A stretch of DNA of 64,000 nt from Gorsachius magnificus (GCA_034008185.1 CM067084.1:65176599-65240598); one strand, 5' to 3'. Counted from the first letter of the stretch, positions 1 through 13,300 are shown. The notes: a model not told the origin generated them from the letters alone. Numbers and translations are program-made.

Positions 1-1380
1 GATGATAAGGTATCACGTTTGGGTACACTGTGATCATCAAATCCCCACCAAATGCTTCTGATTTAGTTTCTTCCTTACACCTTTGCTAATCTTAAGGTTA
101 CTGCAATAAAGTCTCAAGAGGTTTTACAGGAAGCCATATTTGCTTCCTTGCTCCCTGTCTTGTGTATTGCTTTTGGGACTGAGAGGGAATAAGATGATCT
201 CAGAAACAGCTGAAATTTTAAAAGGAATTCAAGTGAATGGAAAAGTAAACCACCATGTGACTAGTTTTATCTGCTTTGGAAAACTGACTCCCCTGCATTG
301 GTTGGAACTGACTCCCCTGCATTCAATAGTAAAATTCCCCATTGCCTTCATGTAGATCAGGAATTTATCTCTGATTTTCTGAGACTCAAAGGTGAGTAGG
401 TTTTATTACCAGGTTTGTGTATCTGTTGAAAGGTTTTGCTAGTAGGTCATTGTACCTGCACAAAATTAGGTATGCTTAGTCTGCAAAAATTAATTCAATA
501 AGAAACTTTGCAAAGAAGCAGTGTCTGCCTATTTCCAACTTTTTTTTTGCAACTAGATCTCTGCAAACCTGTATAGACTTTCTGAAATAGAGTTTGTACC
601 TGAAAGAGCCCAGTTTTCCCAAGATCAGATTGCTCTGTGAACTCAGATATGATTTATGCATGGTAACATAGATCAAAAGTGTGTCAGAAAAAGGACATAA
701 TTATATGAGACAAACTATGAAAAAGAAAAAAAAAGAAAAAGAGAGGTCGCTTCCTATACAAGTATCTATATACAGGCCTTAATCCTTTCCAGGGGAAAGA
801 AGTAAAAATGCAACAGGGTATTTCAGATCCAATTTTATTATTTTCTTCTTGATTCTGAAACAAGGATTTTAAAAAAATATAATTAAATTTTGGACTTTTT
901 TTTTTCCATATATACACATATAAATATAATGGAAAAAGATGTAAATATGGACTTAGTATGATATAATATCTGGGGAAGCAGTCTTGAATACAAGAAGAGT
1001 ACCTGAAATGTATGAAAATCTCAATCATGTGTGATCATATGAGGATAAATAAGGAGATATCAAAGGATTTTGTTAATGCAACTGAAAAACATACACTTTT
1101 TCATTCATGACACTATGGCAATTCTTAAAATCCTGTAAGTACAGTGTAACTTTAAAATTAAGCATTAATAACACACTAAACCTTTAAAGAGAATGAGCCA
1201 AGGACAAAATCAGATTCAGGTTATAATAATGCAAACATAACCTTTTAGTACAGGAAATTTGGATAATATCCCAATCTGAATAAAAACTGAATAACAGTAC
1301 TGTCACAGGTGAGATGAAGTAAACCCATAGTGGATTTGGACGGTGGGGTTTATTTAAAAACCTGGGAGATTCACTCATAC
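1..1380. other. unique AT-rich DNA, no gene seen
   Basis: I see no splice-flanked frame, RNA gene or recognised repeat here. The only local structure is a small imperfect tandem duplication at about 283-325, where the 18 bases AACTGACTCCCCTGCATT occur twice, 24-25 bases apart. Short open frames on both strands have no recognisable similarity and are of the length expected by chance. Confidence 0.6.
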
Positions 1381-1780
1381 CCCACTCAGTTTACTCACAC
1401 ACTTGCTCGTTGGCTCCCCCTGCTCCACCAAGTTCCTTATGTCTCCACTCCCCACCTGGGAAGTGGTTGGTGACCCAGGGAAATTGGGCAGAAAGTTGTA
1501 CCCGTACTTGCCATGCTACTGATTGGAGGTACCTGTCTTGGGCATCACCAGCCAAAGTCCCTGGGCATCCCCCAGCATTTGCGCCCATGCAGCTCTCTGA
1601 TCTCTGGGACCTTCCCCTCCTTCCCACATCTTTCCTTCAGCCACAGTCTTCTCCTTCTACTTCCTGGGCCCCTTTTTTTGTTTCCAAGATCACTTCTTCC
1701 TTTCAGGAATCCTTCTTCTGTGCATCACCTCTTCTTTCCAGGACCTACACCTGCAGTTTTCCAAATGTAGATAGTCTAGG
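1381..1780. other. GC- and pyrimidine-rich patch of unknown origin
   Basis: Base composition changes sharply from AT-rich flanks to a GC-rich stretch whose plus strand is dominated by C and T, especially 1610-1750. It supports overlapping open frames on both strands (for example 127 codons, plus strand, 1410-1793), but these follow from the composition and show no domain I recognise. The plus-strand frame also runs into the LTR that begins at 1781, so it is not an intact gene. It could be an old repeat or a decayed GC-rich element. The LTR inserted at its right edge. Confidence 0.4.
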
Positions 1781-2331
1781 TGTTGTGGTTTAACCCAGCA
1801 GGCAGCTGAACACCACACAGCCATTCACTCACTCCTCCCTCTCCCCAGTGCGATGGGGGAAGAGAATCAGAAAACAGTAAAACACATGGGTTGAGATAAA
1901 GACAGTTTAATAAATAGCAGAAGAAAACAACAACAACAACAATAATAACAATAATAATAATATACAAAGTGGTGCAGAATGAAATTGCTCACCACCCACC
2001 AAATGATGCCCAACCCATCCCCAAGCAGCAGTCACTGCCCCCCAGTAAACTCCCCTCAGCTTATTTACTGAGGTTGACATCATATGGTCTGGAATAGCCC
2101 TTTGGCCAGTTGGGGTCAGCTGTCCTGGCTGTGCCCCCTCCCAAGCTTCTTGTGCCCCTGGCAGAGCAGGGGAAGATGAAAAGTCCTTGGTCCTTGACTG
2201 GTGTAAGCACTGCTTAGCAACAACTAAACCATCAGGGTGTTATCAACATTCGTCTCATACTAAATCCAAAACACAGCACTATGCCAGCTACTATGAAGAA
2301 AATTAACTCTATTCCAGCTGAAACCAGGACA
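1781..2331 (-). mobile_element. solo LTR, family 1, copy 1 (bird ERV)
   Basis: This is a solo long terminal repeat of an endogenous retrovirus, read on the minus strand. In the sense orientation it starts TGTCCTGGTTTCAGCTGGAA and ends TTTAACCACA-like sequence through CCACAACA, giving the usual TG...CA ends. It is bounded by an exact 5-bp direct repeat, CTAGG, at 1776-1780 and 2332-2336, which fixes both ends. A 5-bp duplication fits ERVL-type integrases, though the class is inferred. It matches the copies at 3807-4379 and 48980-49463 over both ends and the central promoter block. A GTT/ATT trinucleotide tract (plus strand 1928-1963) lies about 50 bases upstream of the shared ACTGTCTTTATCTCAACCC block. 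No internal retroviral genes flank it, so it formed by LTR-LTR recombination. Confidence 0.92.
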
Positions 2332-3806
2332 CTAGGTAAGTAAGAACAACACATGACTGGCCTTCCAATTAGATGGTTCTTTCTCAAGTCTTTTTCTTAA
2401 TTGGAAGATTCAGGGTATGACACTTCTGGTTAGTCCAGGTGTTATAAAAATTTATAGCCAGCCCATACCAGCTGCAGCTAGCAAGTAGGAGGCTTCTGCC
2501 TGGGAGTTCAAAAGTTCAATTTTGGATACTCACCCTTCCCAAACATACACCCAATTATCTTCTGCCTGGTAACATTCACAACTGGAGCTATATTTTTACC
2601 TATGAGCATACTCTTTGATTACTTTCCTGCTGAAGTTGAACAGCTAGTGCTTCTTTCCATAGCCATATCATAAGACCTATCCAGCTTAGAAGAAAGAGCT
2701 GGAAGGGACAACAATATTTTATATTGCAACAATCTGATGTTCTGTCATAACTGAATATATGACACACCTAAGAGTTTGACTGTTATAGAATAAATAAATA
2801 ATACTAGACAGTATAAAACATATAGTCACAGAACAGTAGGCTTGAAAAGAAAGCTCATTTGCTTACTTAGTGCATCCTCATGGAAAGCAGATTTAAACCA
2901 TATATTCTCTTAAGCTTTATACAGACAGCTTTTTACATGTCTGTAATTATGAGATTTCCATCACTTTTCCTGAAAGATTTTTTTTCATAATCTAGTATCT
3001 TGGAACATAACTCTGGCATTGATGAATTTTTTTTCACGTAAATACAGTGAAACCTATTGATAGTTGATGTCACCCAGTAATCCACCTCTCCAAGCCTGGT
3101 TGGTTTCGGCTGGTAAAATTTATATTGAAAACATGAATGTCTATTTTTAAAGCAGATGCTCATTTTGCATGCAGGCACAGCACAGCCAATTAGAATTGTC
3201 TTTTACAGGCTAAAGACTACAGAAATCTGTGAAAAAAATATAGTGGTGAACTTCCATGCTGAAGAAACAAGAACCACAAATGAAAGTTTTGTGCATAAAT
3301 CACTCTTCAGACAGACGGAATCATATACGAAAGTTCAACACATTAATTCTATCCCATTTACTTAGTACTGGTAACTTTAAACTAAAAAATAATCACTGTC
3401 AATATTCCCTTTCTTATGATACAGATCGTTTTCTTATGAAACAGGTAGTTTCCAGTAAAGTTTTCTTCTTATCTCAGGATCTTAAGATTCATGAAAGTTT
3501 TCATTGTGTCAGCTATAGCATCAATTCAGACATTTCAACATCTAAAAAGTAGTCACCCATCAGGAAGGAGATTCAGCATGAAAGCTGAATCTGCACGCTA
3601 AGAAGTTAATTGCCTACACCCGGGAAAAAGAAAATAATTTGCATAGGAACTACTCTAAACTTGTCACCCAAGTTAGGGTTTCTCCACCTCTTGGAAATTC
3701 AAGGCAGGAGTGTCCACACAGTAAAAGAGGAGACAATTTTTTGCACAATATATACATGGTTATAGAAAATAGGAGAGCTTTCTTCCAGACATCCTCCTAG
3801 AGATGT
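2332..3806. other. unique DNA between two opposed LTRs
   Basis: The segment separates two same-family LTRs that point in opposite directions, so it is not the inside of a provirus. I see no gag, pol or env similarity, no RNA gene and no convincing exon. The frames at 2933-3178 (minus) and 3256-3552 (plus) are unrecognised and look like chance frames. Confidence 0.6.
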
Positions 3807-4379
3807 TGTCCTGGTTTCAGCTGGGATAGAGTTCATTTTCTTCTTAGTAGCTGGTATAGTGCTGTGGTTTGGATTTAGTATGAGAAGAATGTTGATAACA
3901 CCCTGATGGTTTAGTTGTTGCTAAGCAGGGCTTACACCAGTCAAGGACTTCTCAGCTCTCAGCTCTGCCAGGGGCACAAGGAGCTGGGAGGGGGCACAGC
4001 CAGGACAGCTGACCCCAACTGGTCCAAGGGATATCCCACACCATTTGACGTCATGCTCAATATATAAACTGGGTGAAGAAGGAAGTGGAAGGACATTCAG
4101 AGTGATTGTGTTTGTCTTCCCAAGTCACCGTTACACATGATGGAGCCCTGCTTTCCTGGGGATGGCTGAGCACCTGCCTGCCCATGGGAAGCAGTGAATG
4201 AATTCCTTGTTTTGCTTTACTTGCGTGAGCGGCTTTTGCTTTCCCTATTTAACTGTCTTTATCTCAACCCATGAGTTTTCTCAGTTTTACCATTCTGATT
4301 CTCTTCCCCATCCCACTGTGGGGAGACTGAGCAAGTGGCTGGGTGGTGCTTAGTTGCCGGCTGGGGTTAAACCATGATA
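3807..4379 (+). mobile_element. solo LTR, family 1, copy 2 (bird ERV)
   Basis: This is the best-preserved promoter of the three family-1 LTRs. It begins TGTCCTGGTTTCAGCTGGGA and ends GGGTTAAACCATGATA, where the terminal CA has become TA. Flanking 5-mers GATGT (3802-3806) and GAAGT (4380-4384) differ at one base and are the probable target-site duplication. It has an intact cAMP-response-element palindrome TGACGTCA at 4046-4053 and a TATA box TATATAA at 4061-4067. The stretch downstream of the TATA box (about 4075-4240) differs from copies 1 and 3, and the ATT/GTT trinucleotide tract is missing, so it belongs to a different subfamily. Nothing retroviral lies on either side. Confidence 0.92.
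4046..4067 (+). promoter_or_regulatory. LTR core promoter: CRE plus TATA box
   Basis: TGACGTCA at 4046-4053 is the full consensus site for CREB/ATF factors. Seven bases later TATATAA (4061-4067) is a standard TATA box, so U3 should give way to R about 30 bases downstream, near 4095. The same position in the other two copies is TGACATCA (plus strand 2075-2082) and TGATGTCA (plus strand 49214-49221), both CpG-decayed. Activity in the host is not shown by the sequence. Confidence 0.75.
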
Positions 4380-7040
4380 GAAGTGGACCTGTGGTTTCTA
4401 CTTCTCCAAAGCATGTCTTACTGATTAGAATATTGAAAGTAGCCTGAACCAAGACTGAGATCCTTACAGTCAGTGAAAGCTCAATGACCGTGCAAAAAGA
4501 AAAAGCACAAGGGAGGCTGGCACTGCATCCTTCTCTTAAACACAGAGCCGTTGCAGTGAGGGCACGGTGCTGTTACTGCATGGTACCATTCAGTGGTATT
4601 TTAATGAAAAATGCATAATAAAAAAAAGATGGAAGCCCAAAATTGTCTCAAAGTTAAATGAGAGATTCTACCATAACATCTGTGCATTTTACATTTCGAC
4701 ATTATTCTTTAAAAGCACTTCAGACATTTGTTTCATGCCATTTACATTTTTTTGACATATTGCCCAATTTGTAATGGAAAATAATTTGGAAATTATAAAC
4801 TTGGCTAGAAAGGGGGTTTGGAAATTTTCAACAGTATGTTGTGTGTTATACAGAGGAGCCATCTTTTGACACATTATCTACAAATGTGTGCTGTCTTTTA
4901 ATTCCTTCTCTGATGACTTCTGCCATCTGCCTGGAGTTGCAAATATGATTTGGGACAGAAAAATAAGAAAAAGACGGAAAAACACTGAAATCGAAGTATC
5001 AAAATATCAAGATCATAGTATCAAGAGATATAAATTTTTAAAGAAATCAACAGAATTTATTTCATTGTAAGAAATACAGAGAACAAATTTAAGGAAAAAT
5101 AAGATTAAATACAAGAGAAAAATACTGAAAAATCCAGTAGTGGAAAGAGTGAAAAAGAAGCCAAATAAGTGTATTAAGTATAGGGGCATTGCAATGGGTA
5201 GTACATTATGGAAAGGGAATATAACAACTTCTAAATTACATATTTAGGACACTTAATTACAAGAAAAGTAATACTGGAAGAGATTTACAAGCAAAAATAT
5301 TATTTTCACATTGTTTTTTAAAAGATTTCGGTTCTTACATCCAGGTAATTCTCTCAAGAGAAATGATACCAGATCAGTTTGAAACCTTTTGAGAAGTCAT
5401 CACAATAACTAAATAAAGTTGACAGCCTGCATCTTAAACCTTTCTGGAACTTCAAAATAGCTGGTGTGTTTGTAAAACAAGAACATATTGGCAATGGCTT
5501 TTTTTTAATCAAACATATCTTTGCAATTTCTGTGCCATAGCACATCACAGCTGATTATATCATATTACAGCATGTGTTGATGTAACCATAGCAATCATTA
5601 AATTCATTCTTGGAATTTGTAGGACACATGGATTCTCCAGACTGTTCAAACATGTGTTCTAAAAGTGCAACATTTTCTTTTTAAAAATGATTTATTTTTA
5701 AAGAAAATTCAGAGTTTTTATAGAATGTTCAGATGCTAAAGGGTTGTTACACATATATTGTCCACTCTAATGCACTTATTTCATGCTTACATTTCTCCTT
5801 TGCTGTTAATCAATCTGAATTAAGTATGATCTACTGTGCCTGCTACGCGTGATTCCTGGCATTGATCAATTCACTATACACTTATGTACTGCTTTAAAAC
5901 TTGATCTGGAAGATATAAGCAGAAATTCCCCAGGGAGCCAAGAGTCAAGACCCCTCAGAAGTACAACAGTAAGTGATATAAATTAGATTGTTTAATTATA
6001 AACATGAGTACAGGTTATTTGTAATCTCAATAAATAATCCAACAATTTCTACACTGGGTAGAATTTTAATTCACCCTTTCAAGGAAGAGCCCTGACCTGT
6101 AGTTTGCCTTTATTGAGCAGATAATGGAAAGATCAGATGATAAGGCTGAAGAGGGAACACTCGGATGTTAAGAAAACTCTTTTATTTTACTTTGCAATGA
6201 GAATTTGTAAATGCCAGCATTCGGGATGTGTTGAACTGTTATACTAGTCCATAGCAGTACAACTCTTGTAAGGAATGTAAGGACAAATATATAGGTACTT
6301 GTTAAGCAATGATCAGAACCTTATAGGATGGCAGGCAAGATCACCACCACACCTTTGAAAATGGAAATATGGATGCTTTAGTTTGACGGCATGAGCAGAA
6401 GAGCAGCCACAAGAGATTTGGAGTAATTTCTTGGTTCTTTTTATGATCATGGCAAATATATCAAGACCAAATGTAACACTGCATCTAATGATAACTGTTT
6501 TTATGAGCTTCTGTATGAGCAGTGGCTGAAAAAAATTCTGATCACTTAGAGAATAATGTAAAAGTATGCTTATTTATTCTGATCAAAGTTTACATGCAAT
6601 TTATCAAACATAATATAAGGTAAGGAAAGCTTCAGCGTGGGAGAGTATACAAGTTCCTTTGATCTTTTTTGTTTGCCAACCAGACTGCGCATGAATCTCT
6701 GGCTAATTTTGATTAAAAACCCCTCTGGTCAAAATTTGCAAATTTTTTTTCTGAAGAAGGGCTACTAAAACAATGGCCTAATTTTGACTTCTCAGAAATA
6801 TTCCAAAATTCCTAATACTTTTATCTGCAGTTTTAATGCTATTGATTTGTTTTAATTATGTTTCAAACCTAAATAACTCTAGAAACTATGAATCTGTAAT
6901 ATATAGTAATGGCTTAGAGTGTGTCACACTCCAAAGAAGCTGTCTGAAATTCACAAGTAGCATCCTCACGCTCAATATCTGAGACATGGCCTTCATGTTA
7001 TAAATCTTCTAAGTGGTTAAAAAGTGGTTTGCAGGCAGGG
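4380..7040. other. unique AT-rich DNA, no gene seen
   Basis: No repeat, RNA gene or supported exon is visible. The short open frames (such as 4567-4755 plus and 5354-5548 minus) have no recognisable domains. Confidence 0.6.
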
Positions 7041-7199
7041 CATAAAAATAAATAAATAAGCCAGTGTTATTCTAGAGTTAGTGCATTTTACAAGGCTAAG
7101 TAAAGGAGTGGTCTGTATCCATCACATGCTGACATTATAAATCTTTGTACCTTGCAAGACAATGACATGAAAAATTAGACTGAACAAGCCAGGGATGCA

Positions 7200-7360
7200 C
7201 TATTTGTAAGCCTCAAAGGAAAGGTTAATGCAAGTTAAATATTGACATGTCAGCAATAAGGATTATAGCAATTATAAATTTGCACTAATGCCAGCTGCTG
7301 CTTAATTATTATGTGACACTGACAGGTCAGCCTGGGAGATTGACAGCTGAAGGCATTTGC
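7200..7360. promoter_or_regulatory. candidate conserved noncoding element (TGACA/TAAT cluster)
   Basis: This non-coding stretch packs together a perfect 10-bp palindrome TGACATGTCA (7243-7252), an interrupted palindrome CTGACAGGTCAG (7319-7330), TGACAGCTG near 7341, and homeodomain-type cores such as TTAATTATTATG near 7302. TGACA is the core bound by TALE homeodomain proteins (MEIS, TGIF, PBX partners), TAAT is the core of many homeodomain proteins, and CAGCTG is an E-box. Such mixtures are typical of vertebrate developmental enhancers. Enhancer function is inference, since conservation cannot be measured from one sequence. Confidence 0.3.
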
Positions 7361-10300
7361 CTTATAGGAATTATTCAAGATCTTTGGAACAGCCTCTGAT
7401 GTCGGTTACACCAGTTCAATTCTACACACAAATCTCCCAGAGTCAGGGGACTTAATTCATATTCCCAGTGGCAAGAGCAGAATCTGTTACTATGTCACGT
7501 GTTGTATTAATTTTCCCTAGTGTCAGGAAAGTGAATAATTAGTTATCATGTAAACATACAATAACACACTTCCTCTCTTCCTTCCTTTAAGTCACTCTTC
7601 TTAGAACTACACTAGAACATATGTAAATACTGTTAGCGTCTGCCTGCGAAAATGGGGGAAAGAAGTAAGAAATTTGAATTTCTACTCTAAATGGGAATGT
7701 TTTCATTAGTCTCAGTAATAATCATAAATCTTGAGCTTTTGGGAAGTGCTCAGAAAGAAAAAAAATACGTAGACAATGAAGGAGAATTTCACTGTTTTTT
7801 AAGGAAAAAAATCAAGTAGTGATTAAAACTGAGGAGTATTTCTGGAATAAAGGGAAAACAATAGGTTGAACTCTGCTGAAATATACTGGGTCTGATTAAA
7901 TTATTCATCTGGGAAAATTAATTCAATGACTGCCATTTTGCTGCACTTGCATTGTTCACTAAGCAATCTTGACATCTAAAAGCATGCTGAAATTATGGCA
8001 GTAAATGCCTGCAAATGACCAACACAAAGCCTGTGAATCAATTAAATTCTAATTAAACTTTAACATACTGAATGAACAGGGCTTAACTTGTAGAGAGGTC
8101 CTATCTTAGTCCCTCCACACACTGGTGCATTTCTAAAAGACTCTATAAAATAAAAATTCAGGACAGTCATACTTTTTCTCCCTTAAGTTGTATGAAAAAA
8201 AATACAACTTACTGATTTAAATGGGAGAAGATTAAAGCAGGTCTTGTCACTTTTGAAATTTCTAGATTGTTCCTTTTCTATTTTCAGTATGTAAATAAAA
8301 CAGAAGACCTGTCCCAAAGCCCCATGGAATTCCTGGTAAAACTGCAGTTTTCTATGACAGAATTCTGTGGGGTTGGGCAGTTTTTCCCTCTGTTTACTTG
8401 TAGTAAAACATGTTTAATTCTGAATACAGCAAAATGCCAAAGTCCATCACATAACTTCCTCTTAAATACTTTGCTTCAGCTTATTGAAGGAGCTGCTAGT
8501 TTGGCCTCAGCACTAATAAGTGGAACTACATTTTAATTCTCAACTATCATTAAAACTTGTTGCTTCCAACCCCTCAATTAAAGTTTTATACATAACTAAA
8601 TGGAATTGGGTTTTTTTGTTTTTAATTGAACATTATAAATTTTATGGAAATGTTGCTGGAGGCTTCTATACGCTTCTATTTCTATGTTTCCCTTCTTCTT
8701 ATACCCAGTCTTATGAATTCACTAGTGGCATGGAATCAATGTTTTAACCTTCCATAGGATTCACTACAGCTTGGTTTGTATTCTTATCTGCAAGTTTAAT
8801 TCAAATGAAAAAATAAATTTCTGGTAAGATGAAACACGTAAGATCAGTGGCACATGACTGAACTGTAAAATATCTGACTTTAAGCAAGAATTGTTGGCAT
8901 CGTTCTTTCCTCTCTTCATTGAAAAGAGGATGTTTCACTTGTTGCAAGAAAAAAAGTAACCTGCAAGAAATTTCAAATGCAAAACGAATTCATATTAACA
9001 TTTTACAGTTACAAAATGAAAAAAAATCAGAGGCAACCCCTTCAGCACAAGGACATCTGAACTTTAGATTTGGGTGAGACTTCTGGTATAGGTTACCAAG
9101 AATGTATTACATAGGTTCAGAACTGTAAGAAAGAAAGGCTACATGAAGTTCATAAAAGAAGGTCGTGGCTCCTTGCTCTGAACCAAAGCAGAGCGAGTGG
9201 TGACAGTTAGTGGATTCACTAAAAAAAAAGGCACTCATGATCCAAACTAGAACAGCAATGTAGACACATCCTGTGGTGTTATTCCACTGAATTCATCACA
9301 ATAAATGAAGAGCTGAATTGAGACTTCTTTGTGGCAATATACTGTGGTGGCACACCATAGCACAGCAACTCTAAAGCAGACCAAGGTGGTGGCTGAAACA
9401 GTGTCTTTTACCCTGACCTTTCTTGAGCTTTAGAGAGGAAGTAAAGAAGATGTTCCTACACAGCAGTATTTTCACAGACATTATGTGAAGACCTTTCATG
9501 TGATCATGAAAGCAGGAGTTTGTATTATTATAAAAGTTTCAGTGTTAGTTTCAGTGTTAGCCTAATGTTTGCAAGTATGCTGACAGAATGAACTGAGAGG
9601 CCTCCAAGCACATAAAAAATAGATTAATCATACGGCTATGCCAGCTCTTTTTCTCTTACACCCAAACTAACAGCAGCATCATTTGATTTAAAACAAATAT
9701 ATTTATAAGTGTACTTTCAATTAAATAGGGCAGGCTGTATTTTAATTAGAATATTTTCCCAATTTGAATGCACAAATCCAATTTGTGCAGAAAACTAAAG
9801 ACATTTTTCCAGCTTGAGGGCGGACTTGTAAGGGAATTATGGTGCATATTTCAAGGACAAAGACCTTTAAAAGACTGACCAATCTCAATTATGTTGTTAA
9901 TTCCTGAGTGTGCTCATATGAAAAAAGTCATAACAAGATCCAAGGGGTTTGGCAACCGAGTGCTTCTGCACCTGGCATTGTACATGCTCTGCATCACAAG
10001 CAGGCAGAAAAGTAGAACTCTGCATTTTTCTGGAGCACTTCACCCTGGCATAACAGTAGCAGTAAGTGCCATGATAAACTTTCTGGGGAGGGAAGAGATT
10101 TCACTAATGTCCAGTTTGGAAGACAATTGTAAATAAAACAATTGTTTTAGGTCATTAACCTCAAGCAATCATAAGCATATTTTCATAGCTCTTTTTCCAA
10201 TCTTCACGTGGTTCCCCAAGGGTTAAATTTTTTTGTGATTGTTGTTCAGAAAGTGTGACGTTGTTTAAAATGTAGACCTCTGTTATTTGGTAGTTATAGG

Positions 10301-13300
10301 ATTAATACCACTTTCAAAACATACTTGAATTTACATAGAAACTAAGTCTTTGTGATTTTAATGCCAAGTACTTTTTTTAGAAGAGCATGAAATTTTAGCT
10401 CTTAAAAATTACTAACAATAATGAAATATATTTCTAAAAAACAAACTTGGATCCAAAGTGACCAGACACATTCCTGAAGATTTTTTTTTGCTGTGGAAAG
10501 AATGCTCTACAGAAACCTGGGAACAGTCAGTCTGGATCATACCTATCACATCTCTTATCTTGCATGCTGTCTGAAATGGTGTCCAATGCCAGTTTGCAGA
10601 TGTCACATTATCTGCCTACTGCCATTTTCCTAAATGGACCAAATCTTCTCCTTCCCATTCAGACAGCTCTGTGGGCTTTTTGAGGATGTATCTTGGAGTA
10701 AAGACTCCCAGGACTCTGTCCTGAGTTGATACAATGCACCTGTAATGTGCACAGGAAATTCAAACAGTCCCCTCTATTGTGGATTAATTAGTATTTTTTA
10801 GTTCTGTTTGATATTATGCTACCAAGTTACTATTCACATAATTTTCTAATATTTTCTTGTCTCTTTGTCTGGATTTGACTATTAATGAAATAATTTCTGA
10901 TCATCAAGAAAAGTTGCATCACTAATATTCACTCTTATTATTTACAAATATATTAACACTGGACTTTTCAGGGAGACTTGAAACATTGTACTGCCAATCT
11001 GATGTGACAAAACCCCAGCCATTTACCATTCCTTTTGCCTTCTGCAGGAGAATTCTGAGTAAAGGCTTGTTCCTGTACACAATTATTACTTTACTGAAAT
11101 GTTCAAAGGACTCCAATGATATATCACTTATCAAACTTGGTAGATCTGTTATCCTGGAAGAGACATCCTACTTCAAAAAGTGAAATTCTTAAAAAAAAAA
11201 AACTTCTTAAACTGACTTGGCTCCCAATAAAGTAAAAAAAAAATCCAAGTTCTTAGTCCCAGAGAGTTTTTCAGCTTTATTGGCAGAAAAAAATGAATGT
11301 ATCCCTGAAAATACTTTGTGGTATAGAATGAAGTTAGAAAATCATTGAACTTCTCTGCAATATCCTTAACTTCCTCCAATGTTCCCTTCGGTCACAGTTA
11401 AATACACAAAAAAAGGCTCTGAACAATTTGGTCTGGCATTTACTGTGCAGTTAGAGTAATTGTTATGCACATGGCACTGAAATGATGAATAGAGGAGTTT
11501 TATTATCATTTACAACTTTGAACACAGCAGAGTTTAGTAATGTCAAAGATAAGAGCTGAGCCTGACAGGTAGTTGAAATCAATGAAAGGCAGAGGCAAAC
11601 CATGAGCTGAAACAGGTTTTTTTGAGCTTTTCATGTCCCTTTATGTGTGAAATTCTCCCTCATACATATTATGTGTTTGCAAATTATGGGATTCATAATA
11701 TTTCTGACATCACTGTAGGAAAATGGGGAATAAGAGGCAGGTAACAGAGTGAGCAAATTTTCTCCTTTATTGCATGATGTGGAGACTTTCCTGCTGAGGG
11801 TGAGGAAAGGATTCTGCATGCCCTTCTGCTTTCCTTCCAGCCTAGTAAGGCCCTGGGGACAAGGATTACCAGAAATTTATTCTTACCACAAAGGTATTTA
11901 TGGAAAATCCTCTTTCAGCATTCTCCTGTTAGACTCCCACCAAAACCATGGCAATAGTCAGTGGGGAGGTGGTACTACAGCCACACAGTTCATTGATGAG
12001 CATGATTTCTTTATTCCCCTGTTCATTGCTATCCACTCGTTTTCACTGTCAGACAGTGTGTTTGTGAGGAGGGGGTTATTCTATGGGCACCCAAATGCCT
12101 GGGTCACCAAGAGGTCTGGGTGGAAAATTTATGATCTCTTTGTTACTTATTCTCTATTTATCCTCATCAAAATAGCTTGATGTTTGCATGGCTAGAGTTC
12201 CTATGTGCTATGATAATCATGATGATCACTGTTATAATCTCCAATTAACCTAAAAATAAAACTGGGTTTGTTGAACAATTTATATTTCCCATAAATTCAT
12301 GTTGGTTGGCATGAATTGTTCTCTTTTATGTCCTTTTATCCATTTTTTCATCATTAAGGATAAATGTTCTAGGCTTATAAATATTGTACTCCTCATACTT
12401 GTAATTTCTGAATATTGGCAGAATATAAACTGTCCTCCAGTCTTCTGGATTTTTTCTGCTATCTCTGAGATTTATTACAAGTCAACACTATCAGGCCAGA
12501 GATGTCATCAGCCAGCTCTTTTGTATTCAACTCTCCCAGCTTGATAATTTCAAGTGTTTATCACCACCAGATGTTACTTAACATCTTTTTTAGTTATTAA
12601 TAGACAATAGTTATCTATCTAGACAACAGACATCTTAATTCTTTCCAAATGTAGGAGTGTTCCTAAATTATTTGGCTTTTTTATTTCTTAAAATGTCTTA
12701 ATCTTCTCTGTTTAGTGACCAACCTCTCTTTCCTAAGACTTCTGTTGTTCTAATGGACTTAATATATATTCTTATTATATAAATCATAGCACAGAATATT
12801 TAGTTTCACTATCAATAATCTACACTTAAAAAACATCTATTTTTATTGGTTGAAACATGATTCTGCTTTTAATGGTTTTTTATATATTTTGTTTACCTTT
12901 TGACTTCTGCTTTAATTTCACCACCATACAAATATTAGGCATAGAGCCAAGTTGTCTCCTTTTTTGTATTCAGAATCATATTTTGCCATCAAATAAACTC
13001 TGTTTGAAGCATTTTGAATTTTATTCACATGGTCTTTTGTCCTGACTGCTGTTATAATTCTTACTAACAGTTTGTTTTCTGGTCTAGTTAGACACTAGTA
13101 GGGCAGTATATACTAATGGGTTAACTTCTCTAAAAAGGAATCACATGTTATTTAAATAAATTTAGAAGGAAATGATTGATATGATGTATAAAGGAAAGTC
13201 ACAGAGATGTGAAGAAGGCAGTATCACCTGTCAGTCTTGACAATTATAATTCCCTAGTCTAACTCAAAACTCTTATATATTATTTGAACAAACCTTTTTC

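Noticed and set aside
1410..1793. 127-codon plus-strand frame as a gene
   Set aside because: It lies in a pyrimidine-rich patch, is open on both strands, and runs into an LTR insertion.
1781..4379. a complete provirus between the first two family-1 LTRs
   Set aside because: The LTRs point in opposite directions, have different target duplications, and the DNA between them shows no retroviral genes.
11749..12180. 143-codon plus-strand frame as a gene
   Set aside because: Its length is within chance expectation for 64 kb of AT-rich DNA, and no domain, signal or splice support was found.
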